Assembly: GCA_964398955.1 (NCBI GenBank)
Contig: CAYNOZ010000004.1
Span: 1-40,883, forward strand
From: CAYNOZ01 sp964398955
GTDB lineage: Archaea > Methanobacteriota_B > Thermococci > Thermococcales > CAYNOZ01
Reading direction: 5' to 3'
Length of the DNA stretch: 40,883 bases
A program made the translations under genes and the position numbers. Positions 16,671-23,843 of the stretch are shown piece after piece (position 1 is the stretch's first letter; each line of letters opens with the position of its first letter). The notes under the pieces were generated by a model. It made no database searches. It saw only the letters and a program-made list of their open reading frames with translations, and was not told where the DNA came from.

Positions 16671-16781
16671 GTATTTCTATTTATTCTTCTTTAAATTCTT
16701 TTAATGGATAAATAATCCAGAAATTTAACTTTATAAACCATAAAATATAAATTAACTACCGAACAACATAAAAAAAGAGGT

Positions 16782-16985
16782 ATGACTAAAATGGTATGGG
16801 GATTATCCAAACTCGAAGATAAAGAAATTGAAAAAATCCAACAATTAGAAAAAAAACTAGAAATAGAGCTACTAGCCTTCTCAGACTACGACCTCAAAAT
16901 CGCAGATCTAAATAAACAAGAAATAAACAAAATAAAAAAACTAGAAAAAGAACTCAACGTATCACTATTAGCAATAAACGAATAA
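16782..16985 (+). CDS. Small two-repeat helical protein, 67 residues
   Basis: Not recognised as a family. The protein consists almost wholly of two related units: KLEDKEIEKIQQLEKKLEIE followed by LLAF (about 10-33), and DLNKQEINKIKKLEKELNVS followed by LLAI (about 43-66), separated by SDYDLKIA. Each is an amphipathic helix plus a short hydrophobic strand, so a duplicated helix-strand motif or a small coiled-coil dimer is likely. AGAGGT lies upstream; either ATG (16782 or 16791) could be the start. It ends about 35 bases before the transposon relic. Confidence 0.6.
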   Translation: MTKMVWGLSKLEDKEIEKIQQLEKKLEIELLAFSDYDLKIADLNKQEINKIKKLEKELNVSLLAINE

Positions 16986-17031
16986 ATAAAAACTCCATTT
17001 CTAATCTTCAAATTAAACAGATTTAATGACC

Positions 17032-17160
17032 TCTCCTTAAAGGAAGGAGATTCCATGCGGGCCTTATCCAAAGGGAGTTTGCCAAGCATCAGGCTTCTCT
17101 CATCGACCTGATCAACATAGAACTTAACTCCAGGAGAAGACCGGATTAGACAAGAAGACC
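17032..17160 (-). pseudogene. TnpB C-terminal relic with right-end hairpin
   Basis: On the minus strand an open stretch reads GVKFYVDQVDERSLMLGKLP and then LDKARMESPSFKERSLN, the style of C-terminal tail seen in archaeal IS1341-type TnpB proteins. The DNA for the last residues forms a 7-base stem with a 5-base loop (17032-17050, TCTCCTT/AAGGAGA), as expected for an IS200/IS605 right end that also serves as the 3' part of the omegaRNA. No upstream TnpB catalytic domain follows. The match is by pattern, not search. Confidence 0.5.
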
Positions 17161-17428
17161 TATACTAACCAATTGGTTCCCTTATTCTTATTTTCCCTGG
17201 CAGCTCCACATCCCCACTACACTCTACTGAATTCGAGCTTACCTAACCTTGAATGTCGAGTCTGAGGCTTTATCCAATGCCTCAAAAGGCATGGGATCGC
17301 TTTTTGATCAACACCAGACTCCCAACCAACTACCAGTTAATTTCACTAAGTATTGGGGCTATTTAGTGTTACGGTTTGGTGTATCCTATCTCTAAAGGAC
17401 GAGGTCTTAACCAACCACGAAAAGATAA
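17161..17428 (-). repeat. Structured repeat copy A (inverted partner of 40597-40883)
   Basis: Read on the minus strand this segment matches 40597-40883 read on the plus strand over its whole length with small gaps. Shared exact blocks include AGTTGGTTGGGAGTCTG, CATGCCTTTTGAGGCA, AAGCCTCAGAC and CAAGGTTAGGTAA. Two mutually exclusive hairpins (TGCCT-tttg-AGGCA and GAGGC-10 nt-GCCTC) are preserved in both copies while the loop bases vary. A hairpin-like element begins each copy after GGTTAAG/GGGTAAG. It directly adjoins a TnpB tail, so it is best explained as IS200/IS605-derived non-coding end sequence. Confidence 0.6.
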
Positions 17429-17529
17429 AGATCATCAAAATTAAAATTTTCCTAACTAAACTGAGCAACTTCTAATTTTGGCATCCCTAATTCTTTAAAC
17501 TATAACCACGATATAACAAGGGTAAAAAG

Positions 17530-18414
17530 ATGTTACAGGATCTTGAAAAAACAGAAAAAGTAAAAATTTACACCTTATTAGAGGATTATGCCGGTTATAG
17601 TACTTTATTCAAATCTCAGCACGGAATTTCTTTTTTAATTGAATCAAAAGTGGATAATAAAACTACAAGGGTACTTTTTGATACAGGCACTTCTGCAGAG
17701 CCAGTTCTATATAATTTGGATCTTTTAAATATAGATCCTAGCTCAATTGATATGATAGTACTTTCTCATAATCATTATGATCATACTGGAGGTTTAAAGA
17801 AATTCGTTGAAAAAATTGATGGTCAAGTTCCAATATTCGCCCATCCTAATATTTTCAGGAAAAGTTTTGCTGTTGACCCAATGTTTAGATATGCCGGAAT
17901 TCCTCCTCTTAGAGGTGGTATGAAAGAAGATATTGAAGAGATTGGTGGGATTTGGATGCTTTCTGAGGATCCGATTAAACTAATGCCTGGTATCTTCACT
18001 CTCGGGGAGATTAATTCTCAAGTTGAGTTTGAAAAGGAAGCTAATATTGATCTCTACAAAATTGAAGATGGTAAAGTTTCAAAGGACGAGATAGAAGATG
18101 AAATTGGATTAGGAATCTTAACAGATGACGGTTTAAGTATCGTTGGAGGATGTTCTCATCCTGGAATTGTTAGCATGATAGAACAAGGCCAAAATTTGAT
18201 TAACACTCAAGAAATAAATAAAATAATCGGAGGTTTTCACTTAAAAGATGCTGAAGACGTTAGAATAGAGCAAACAGTTAAGAATTTAAAAGATAAAAAA
18301 GCAAACAAGATTATTACTGGACACTGCACAGGTTTAAAAGCTGAATCGAAATTCTTAGAAATCTTCAATGATAAATTTGAGAAATTAAACTCAGGCAAAA
18401 TCATTGAAATTTAA
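17530..18414 (+). CDS. MBL-fold metallohydrolase (COG1237, RFAP-synthase-like)
   Basis: A 294-residue metallo-beta-lactamase fold protein. The metal motif HNHYDHTGG is at residues 80-88, with DTG at 51-53, GGCSHPG in the second half, GGFHL and a late ITGHCTG. This arrangement is that of COG1237, often labelled 7,8-dihydropterin-6-methyl-4-(ribofuranosyl)aminobenzene-5'-phosphate synthase, linked to methanopterin synthesis in methanogens; that specific activity is uncertain. The start has AAGGGT upstream. It converges with the methyltransferase gene 18 bases away. Confidence 0.82.
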   Translation: MLQDLEKTEKVKIYTLLEDYAGYSTLFKSQHGISFLIESKVDNKTTRVLFDTGTSAEPVLYNLDLLNIDPSSIDMIVLSHNHYDHTGGLKKFVEKIDGQVPIFAHPNIFRKSFAVDPMFRYAGIPPLRGGMKEDIEEIGGIWMLSEDPIKLMPGIFTLGEINSQVEFEKEANIDLYKIEDGKVSKDEIEDEIGLGILTDDGLSIVGGCSHPGIVSMIEQGQNLINTQEINKIIGGFHLKDAEDVRIEQTVKNLKDKKANKIITGHCTGLKAESKFLEIFNDKFEKLNSGKIIEI

Positions 18415-18432
18415 AAACCTAAGTTGCAAAGA

Positions 18433-18915
18433 TCATTTAATTTGAGCTAAAATGCTCCAATATCTATCCTTTCTTTTTCCTTGAATTATTTTATATCCTT
18501 GTTCTTTTAGTTTTAACATAACTTCATCTAAGTTAAAGTATTCTTCATTGAGTCCGTTGTTCACTCCTTCTTTCCAATCTACTATAATTATATGGCCTTT
18601 ATTGTTAAGAACTTTTTTTGAATTTTTTAAGAATAAATTAGGTTTATTTAAATGGTGTAATGTTTTTATAGTGTAAATAATATCGAAAATTTGATCTAAC
18701 TGGTTTATTTCCTCTCCTTTCAATTCGTAACATTCTTGTCTTTCTTCTTTCATATTCAAAATTGGATATGGATCAATTCCAACTATTTTAGCTCCGTAAT
18801 TGTGTTTTAAGCTTTCGATTAGTTCCCCATTACCGCATCCAACATCCAATACCTTATGATTTCTCTTGTAAATTTTTTCGAAAAGTTCAATAAAAGAATT
18901 GTCCATTTCATCCAT
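18433..18915 (-). CDS. Class I SAM-dependent methyltransferase
   Basis: A short (160-residue) Rossmann-fold methyltransferase. Motif I is LDVGCGNGEL (about 23-32), the acidic end of beta-2 is VGIDPYP, motif post-I is FDIIYTIKTLHHLNKP, and IIIVDWKEGVN forms a later strand, then QGYKIIQGKRKDRYWSILAQI closes it. It looks like a minimal Methyltransf_11/25 domain with no extra substrate domain. Substrate unknown. It stands alone on its strand. Confidence 0.8.
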   Translation of the reverse strand: MDEMDNSFIELFEKIYKRNHKVLDVGCGNGELIESLKHNYGAKIVGIDPYPILNMKEERQECYELKGEEINQLDQIFDIIYTIKTLHHLNKPNLFLKNSKKVLNNKGHIIIVDWKEGVNNGLNEEYFNLDEVMLKLKEQGYKIIQGKRKDRYWSILAQIK

Positions 18916-19020
18916 TTTTTTACCTTCAATTTTTTTGGTGATTATTTGATTTATTTAAACTAATAATTAGATTTATAAAATAATAATTAAAGATGGAAAG
19001 ATTTTTTTAAGTTACTTAGT

Positions 19021-20379
19021 TCATAAAGAACCATTTACGGACATTTCTATGATCTTTTTTATTTCTGATTTGAATTCTAGCGGTATGTCTTCTATTAGTG
19101 GGCTTACGAATCCTTTTACTATTAGTTGAGTTGCTTCTTCTTCGGTTAATCCTCTACTTTGTAGGTAAAATAGTTCTTTTTCTCTAATATTTCCTATTCC
19201 TGCTTCGTGGCTTAGATCTGTATTGCTTACTTCTGATGCTAGTCCTGGATAGGTTTCCATGCTTGCATTTGGGCTGGTTGTTAATGCATCGCATCCGATG
19301 TGTCCTTCTGTTTCTTCTTCAAGTGCGTTTATAACACCTTCCGATACAACAGATGCTTCGTCCATTATTACGGCTTTACTTTCGTTTATTCCGCTAGAAC
19401 CTTTTCCTTCAAGGTTGATTTCTCCACCTACGCTGACATGTGAATCTTCTTTTCCTAAAATTATTGTATTCATTTCTACTGTTCCCTCTTTATCTACCCA
19501 ATATTTAGGATTGGATATATTAGATTTTCCAGGTCCTAATCCAACAGTAGTGTTTTTAAATGATGCTTCCTTCCCAACTTTTGCTCTGGTCTTTGGTCTA
19601 GTATGTACGTATTGTGGCCAGTTCTGTAGTACAGTTAATTTAACTTCAGCATTATCTTTTATGAAGGCTTCAGTCATGTCTAGGTGTAGTGAGTGTTTCG
19701 CTAAAACTGGTGAAGTACAGCCTTCCATTAGATGGACTTTACTGTTTGGTTCTGCCATGATCATTATATGTGGGGCCTGTGCTAGAGAGCTTTCCTGGAT
19801 TAGGTAGAAAAGTTGAAGTGGAACGTCAACTTCTAGGCCTTCTTCTAAATGTAGGAATATTCCTCCATCCCATACTGCCGTATGGTACGCGGCTAATTTA
19901 TTTTCGGTTGGATCAAATAGTTCCATGAAGTTTTCTTTGACTTGTGGAAACTCTTTTACTGCTTCTTCCATTGGTGCAATGGTTAATCCTTTTTCTTCCC
20001 ATTTGTCCATGAAGTCGGATTGTACTACTCCTGTGTCGGTTTCTGATGTTAGTCCTGCTATAAATTTTTGTTCTTCTTCATTGATTCCTAGTTCATCTAG
20101 GAGTTTTTTCATATCTGATGGTAGATCCTCTAAGCTGTCTATTGATTCTACTGGAACTTCGTTTTGTCTTCCTGTGAAGTCGGTTAAGTTATTTAATATC
20201 GGGTCTTGATTTGGTGCTTTTTTAAATGCTTCCAGTCCTTCGTATCTCTTTTCAGTTACCCATGATGGTTCATCATTCTTTTTGGCTATTTCTTCGATTC
20301 TTTTTTCTATTATTGAAGTTGCTTCTTCTAAATTGATGTGATTTTTATTGGTTTCTTTGACCATGGTTCTCTCATTCAT
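19021..20379 (-). CDS. sufB: SufB-type Fe-S cluster assembly scaffold protein
   Basis: A SufB/D-family protein (452 residues from the ATG at 20379). The beta-helix core includes EGLEVDVPLQLFYLIQESSL, VHLMEGCTSP, the closing GHIGCDALTTSPNASMETYP and SHEAGIGNIREKELFYLQSRG LTEEEA (the SufB-typical C-terminus). With SufC it forms the archaeal minimal SufBC scaffold. It overlaps sufC by eight bases; another ATG lies at 20364. Frames starting further up would run far into sufC and are unlikely. No SufD, SufS or SufE is nearby, as usual in methanogens. Confidence 0.93.
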   Translation of the reverse strand: MNERTMVKETNKNHINLEEATSIIEKRIEEIAKKNDEPSWVTEKRYEGLEAFKKAPNQDPILNNLTDFTGRQNEVPVESIDSLEDLPSDMKKLLDELGINEEEQKFIAGLTSETDTGVVQSDFMDKWEEKGLTIAPMEEAVKEFPQVKENFMELFDPTENKLAAYHTAVWDGGIFLHLEEGLEVDVPLQLFYLIQESSLAQAPHIMIMAEPNSKVHLMEGCTSPVLAKHSLHLDMTEAFIKDNAEVKLTVLQNWPQYVHTRPKTRAKVGKEASFKNTTVGLGPGKSNISNPKYWVDKEGTVEMNTIILGKEDSHVSVGGEINLEGKGSSGINESKAVIMDEASVVSEGVINALEEETEGHIGCDALTTSPNASMETYPGLASEVSNTDLSHEAGIGNIREKELFYLQSRGLTEEEATQLIVKGFVSPLIEDIPLEFKSEIKKIIEMSVNGSL

Positions 20380-21118
20380 CACAACCACACTCTTCAAATA
20401 CTTTTTCAAATCCTTTATTCTCTATTTTTTTGATAAGATCGCTTTCTCCTTCCATTACAAACTGTCCATTTTTAATTATGTGAACCTTTAAGGATTCAGG
20501 ATCTAGGTGTTTGAAAATTTTGCCGTAATGTGTTATTAAAATAGTTGCAGTGCCATTATTATGGAATTCTTTGATTTTCTTTGAAATCAGGTTGAGGGAG
20601 TCCACATCAACACCGCTATCTGGTTCGTCTAGGATTAATAGATCAGGATTTAGAAGAGAGGCTTGTAGTAGTTCAGATCTTTTCTTCTCTCCTCCGGAGA
20701 ATCCCATGTTTAAATATCTTTGAATATCGGGTTTTTCGAAGGAAAATTCTTGAGATTCTTTTACTATTTTTTTGTGCGCTTCTAGTTGGTTAAGATCTTC
20801 TTTTTTTTGTAAAATTCTTTTAAGAAATTCGTTAATTGTTACTCCTTGTACTTCTTCGGAGTATTGGAATGCCATGAAGATGCCTTTTCTTGCTCTTTCA
20901 TCTACTGGAAGGTCTGCTATGTTTTGACCCTTATAGATTATTTCGCCATTTTCTAGGTTGTATTTTGGGTGTCCCATGATGGAATAACCTAGTGTTGATT
21001 TACCGCTACCGTTTGGCCCCATTATAACGTGTATTTTGTTGTTATCTACCTTAAGATTTACTTTGTTTAGAATTTTTTCTTGGTTGATGGTTGTTGTTAG
21101 GTTATTTAATTTTAACAT
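20372..21118 (-). CDS. sufC: SufC Fe-S assembly ATPase
   Basis: A 248-residue ABC-type ATPase of the cytosolic SUF complex. Walker A GPNGSGKST is at 34-42, the SufC-specific MAFQYSEEVQGVT follows, then the signature FSGGEKKRSELLQ, Walker B LLILDEPDSGVD and switch ITHYGK. It uses ATP hydrolysis to remodel SufB during cluster assembly. It ends in a Cys-rich EECGCDE. It is the first gene of the sufCB operon, with a GTGAT site before the ATG. Confidence 0.95.
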   Translation of the reverse strand: MLKLNNLTTTINQEKILNKVNLKVDNNKIHVIMGPNGSGKSTLGYSIMGHPKYNLENGEIIYKGQNIADLPVDERARKGIFMAFQYSEEVQGVTINEFLKRILQKKEDLNQLEAHKKIVKESQEFSFEKPDIQRYLNMGFSGGEKKRSELLQASLLNPDLLILDEPDSGVDVDSLNLISKKIKEFHNNGTATILITHYGKIFKHLDPESLKVHIIKNGQFVMEGESDLIKKIENKGFEKVFEECGCDE

Positions 21119-21154
21119 AATATCACTTTGAAACCTTAGGTTTAGTAATTGGAG

Positions 21155-21170
21155 AATACTTTTAAGTATT
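21155..21170 (-). promoter_or_regulatory. Dyad over the suf TATA box
   Basis: AATACTT (21155-21161) and AAGTATT (21164-21170) form a seven-base inverted repeat separated by two bases. On the minus strand its centre reads CTTAAAAG, TATA-like and about 45 bases before the sufC ATG. A repressor bound here would block TBP, so it is a candidate operator for Fe-S- or iron-dependent control. Confidence 0.4.
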
Positions 21171-21261
21171 TTTGATCACAAATGTCCAATTAACGGTCAT
21201 ATTAGCGAAAAGAATAACCACAAGAAAAACTCATCAAGAATAAAAAAGAAAGTAATAAAAT

Positions 21262-21624
21262 TTATTCAGAATTGACTAGTTCGTCTATCCTCTTTTGAAC
21301 TTCATCTAATTCTCTTTTAAGATCCTGTGCATACTGTTTAAGATTATCAACTTCTTCCTCTTTAGTTAATCCACGATCCACATTTGCTGTAGTTCTATCA
21401 TTTACGGGCGCCCCTTCGACTCTCGTTCTAGGCCGCGGTATACCACGAGGATTTACATCCGTTTGTAATCCAAATCTTCTTCCACCACCTCTTCCTCTGC
21501 CTCTTCCTCTACCACGGGGCGCACCTTTCGTGAAACCGGGACTGTTGAATCCTGTGCAGAATCCTAAGGCTCTTCCTGTTTTAGGTCCTCTACCTTCCGG
21601 ACCTGTTTGATCTCCATATGGCAT
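21262..21624 (-). CDS. DUF5320 family protein
   Basis: A 120-residue protein with the family opening MPYGDQTGPEGRGPKTGRAL and a CTGF motif, a Gly/Arg-rich middle (RGRGRGRGRGGGRR) and a C-terminal coiled-coil helix (about 85-117, EEEVDNLKQYAQDLKRELDE). Proteins of this type usually sit beside NifX-like, Mrp-like and DUF134 genes, as here, and are thought to belong to the same metal-cluster system; function unknown. It is divergent from that set. The GC-rich codons of the Gly/Arg stretch stand out from the AT-rich surroundings. Confidence 0.82.
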   Translation of the reverse strand: MPYGDQTGPEGRGPKTGRALGFCTGFNSPGFTKGAPRGRGRGRGRGGGRRFGLQTDVNPRGIPRPRTRVEGAPVNDRTTANVDRGLTKEEEVDNLKQYAQDLKRELDEVQKRIDELVNSE

Positions 21625-21640
21625 GTTATCACATTTATCT

Positions 21641-21679
21641 CATATGTGCACTTACTTAAATACTTTTTCCCCATATGTG
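21641..21679 (-). promoter_or_regulatory. Paired CACATATG sites flanking the DUF5320 TATA box
   Basis: On the minus strand CACATATG occurs twice, at 21672-21679 and 21641-21648, on either side of AGTATTTAAGTAA, a TATA-like element. The spacing (31 bases, about three helical turns) and symmetry around the promoter suggest an operator pair for a regulator, perhaps the DUF134 protein encoded divergently. Confidence 0.45.
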
Positions 21680-21702
21680 AAATAATTGTTTTGAAGAAAA
21701 CC

Positions 21703-21776
21703 CTTAAATATTATGAATATATATTCAAAACCTGAAGGTGCGAACCTCCACGGCATTATCCGCAAAAACCAGGAAA
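21703..21776 (+). promoter_or_regulatory. Promoter and structured leader of the ORP-like operon
   Basis: TTAAATATT at 21704-21712 is a TATA box; transcription should begin near 21732. The predicted leader then folds into AGGT-GCGA-ACCT (a GNRA-tetraloop hairpin), CGG-cattat-CCG, and an enclosing CCTG...CAGG pair, ending about 13 bases before the start of the DUF134 gene. This could be a small regulatory RNA element; no known riboswitch class is recognised. Confidence 0.4.
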
Positions 21777-21788
21777 AAGGTAGATATA

Positions 21789-22223
21789 ATGACCAGACCC
21801 AAACAATACAGAAAAGTATGCTGTAAACCAGAATACAACTACTTCAAACCAATAGGAGTAAAAAAAAAGAATTTAAAAGAGATAAATCTAACTGTAGACG
21901 AATACGAAGCCTTAAGACTCAAAGACAAAGAAAAACTATCACAAAAAGAAGCAGCAAAAAGAATGGACATTTCACAACCAACATTCTACAGAATGATAAA
22001 AAAAGCAAGAGAAAAAATTTCAGAAGCACTAATAAACGGTAAAGCCATTAAAATCGAAGGTGGAAGATACAAAATGCCACAAAGAGAAACGAAAGGAATT
22101 AAAAATCCACCATCAGAATGTAAATGTCCAGAATGCGGATATTCGGAAAAAAAAGAAAGGGGAGTCCCTTGCTCCGATATAAAATGTTCAGAATGTGGAT
22201 CAAGAATGATTAGAGGTGAATAA
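21789..22223 (+). CDS. DUF134 family HTH regulator with zinc ribbon
   Basis: A 144-residue protein of the DUF134 (COG1342) family. The N-terminus MTRPKQYRKVCCKPEYNYF is diagnostic; the helix-turn-helix is LSQKEAAKRMDISQPTFYRM with the following helix IKKAREKISEAL. An added C-terminal zinc ribbon has CKCPECG and later CSDIKCSECGSRM. The ATG at 21789 is chosen because the family begins at MTRP; upstream frame codons belong to the leader. It precedes NifX-like genes by two bases and is the likely regulator of this operon. Confidence 0.86.
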   Translation: MTRPKQYRKVCCKPEYNYFKPIGVKKKNLKEINLTVDEYEALRLKDKEKLSQKEAAKRMDISQPTFYRMIKKAREKISEALINGKAIKIEGGRYKMPQRETKGIKNPPSECKCPECGYSEKKERGVPCSDIKCSECGSRMIRGE

Positions 22224-22225
22224 AA

Positions 22226-22603
22226 ATGAAAATCGCAATAAGTTCAGAAGGAAAAGAATTAGATAGCAATTGTAGTTCCATGTTTGGTAGATGTTCTTAC
22301 TTTATAATCGCAGAAACCAATGGAGAAAATATAAAGAAAATAAAAACTATAGAAAACACTGGAGTAAACCAAAGAAGTGGTGCAGGTATAAATGCAGCAA
22401 AATTAATTGGAAATGAAAATGTTAATTCGTTAATCACAGCAGCAGTTGGTCCAAAAGCGTTTGATGCTTTAAAAGAATGGAATATAGACATTTATAAGTC
22501 AAAGAAAAATGTGAACAAGGAAAATATTGAGGAACTACTAAAAGGAAACCTCGAAATAATAGAAGGCCCTAATTCTACTCCAAAAAGAAAAGGAAGAAGG
22601 TAA
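22226..22603 (+). CDS. NifX/NafY-like dinitrogenase iron-molybdenum cofactor-binding domain protein
   Basis: A 125-residue single-domain protein of the NifX/ORP family (PF02579): KIAISSEGKELDSNCSSMFG at the start, AKLIGNENVNSLITAAVGPK in the middle. In bacteria related proteins bind Mo-Fe-S or Mo-Cu-S clusters. Here there is SxMFGRC with Cys at the position often involved in metal binding. It ends in a basic tail (TPKRKGRR). It lies between DUF134 and a second NifX-like gene, part of one operon. Confidence 0.87.
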   Translation: MKIAISSEGKELDSNCSSMFGRCSYFIIAETNGENIKKIKTIENTGVNQRSGAGINAAKLIGNENVNSLITAAVGPKAFDALKEWNIDIYKSKKNVNKENIEELLKGNLEIIEGPNSTPKRKGRR

Positions 22604-22624
22604 TAAAGTTAATAGGTGATTTCC

Positions 22625-23008
22625 ATGAAAGTAGCTATACCTACATTAGGAAAATCTGGATTAGAAGAAAAAGTAAGCTCTCACTTTGGAAGAGCTCCAA
22701 CTTTTACCGTTGTAGATACAGAAGAAAATAACGTTGAAATCATATCAAATAAAAGTGAACATATGGGAGGTTCTGGAAAACCCCCTGAACAAATGGCTAA
22801 ACAAAATATAGAAGTTATGATTTGTGGTAGTTTAGGTTCTAAAGCAGTGAAAATATTCGAAAGATATGGAATCGAAGTTTACTGTGGAGCTGGAGAGGGA
22901 ACTGTCAAAGAAAGCATGGAAAAATGGGAAAATGGTGAACTTCAAAAGGCTACAGAGGCAAACGCCTGTCACGAACATAGCGACCACGAACATGAACATA
23001 GACATTAA
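22625..23008 (+). CDS. Second NifX-like protein with histidine-rich tail
   Basis: A 127-residue PF02579 protein: VSSHFGRAPTFTVVDTEENN, GGSGKPPEQMAKQNIEVMIC and GIEVYCGAGEGTVKE are typical of the ORP/NifX family. The C-terminus carries HEHSDHEHEHRH, a metal-binding tail absent from its neighbour. The ATG at 22625 is preferred, being seven bases after AGGTGAT; an in-frame earlier start at 22616 is weaker. Cluster storage or metal donation to the ATPases downstream is inference. Confidence 0.87.
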   Translation: MKVAIPTLGKSGLEEKVSSHFGRAPTFTVVDTEENNVEIISNKSEHMGGSGKPPEQMAKQNIEVMICGSLGSKAVKIFERYGIEVYCGAGEGTVKESMEKWENGELQKATEANACHEHSDHEHEHRH

Positions 23009-23018
23009 TGGTGATCAA

Positions 23019-23843
23019 GTGAAAATAGCAGTAGCTAGTGGTAAAGGCGGGACTGGCAAAACAACAGTTTCTTTAAACATGGCTATTTCATTAGATGCTC
23101 AACTATTGGATTGTGATGTTGAAGAGCCAGATTGTCATCTTTTTCTTGATTCTGAATTAGAGAAAGTTGAAGAAGTAAAGATGCTTAACCCTAAAATTAA
23201 CAAAGATAAATGTAATAATAGTGGAAATTGTGAGGACTTATGCAGATTTAATGCTATTATCGTCACCCCTAATGGTCCTAAACTTTTTCCGGAATTATGT
23301 CATTCTTGTGGATTATGTAGTCTAGGATGTCCTGAAAATGCTATAGAAGAAGTAGAAAGATCTATCGGGAAAGTTGAAAAATCAAGAGGAGACCTAAATT
23401 TTTATCATGGGGAATTAACAACTGGGGAAGGATTAGCTCCTCCAATAATTGAATCTGTGAAAGATCATTCATCTGAAGGAATTGTTATTATTGACGCTCC
23501 TCCAGGTAATGCTTGTCCGGCAGTTGCAGCACTTGAAGGTACTGATTTCGCAATTCTAGTAACCGAACCTACACCTTTCGGATTAAATGATTTGAAATAC
23601 TCTGTTAGAATGTTAGATCAAATGGAAATTCCATACGGTGTTGTGATAAATAAAGCTGGTTTAGGAGATAATAGGGTATATGAATACTGTGATGATAAGA
23701 ACATACCTATCCTTATGGAAATCCCCAATAAAAGAAAAATTGCTAATTTATATTCGAATGGAACGCCTTTCGTTTCTGAAATGCCAAAATGGAATGAAAA
23801 ATTCATTGATCTTTATGATAAAATCGAGGAGATGGTCAAATGA
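23019..23843 (+). CDS. MinD-type P-loop ATPase with inserted ferredoxin domain (first copy)
   Basis: A 274-residue COG1149 ATPase. The P-loop GKGGTGKTT is at 9-17, the DCDVEEPDCH switch at 31-40, and the inserted double ferredoxin domain at about 60-110. The second cluster motif is complete (Cys94, 97, 100, 104), but the first has Cys65, Cys71 and Cys75 with Ser68 where a cysteine is usual. The GTG start at 23019 has GGTGATC upstream and places the P-loop at the normal distance; longer frames overlap the preceding gene. Related pairs occur in the Desulfovibrio orange-protein operon. It overlaps the next gene by four bases. Confidence 0.9.
   Translation: MKIAVASGKGGTGKTTVSLNMAISLDAQLLDCDVEEPDCHLFLDSELEKVEEVKMLNPKINKDKCNNSGNCEDLCRFNAIIVTPNGPKLFPELCHSCGLCSLGCPENAIEEVERSIGKVEKSRGDLNFYHGELTTGEGLAPPIIESVKDHSSEGIVIIDAPPGNACPAVAALEGTDFAILVTEPTPFGLNDLKYSVRMLDQMEIPYGVVINKAGLGDNRVYEYCDDKNIPILMEIPNKRKIANLYSNGTPFVSEMPKWNEKFIDLYDKIEEMVK

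Noticed and set aside
17161..17428. Known structural RNA such as RNase P RNA or SRP RNA
   Set aside because: None of the universally conserved core sequences of those RNAs is visible, and a second inverted copy in the same window argues for a mobile-element origin.
21738..21788. Extended N-terminus of the DUF134 protein from a GTG at 21738
   Set aside because: The family begins at the MTRP motif, and the extra codons coincide with a predicted leader hairpin just after the promoter.
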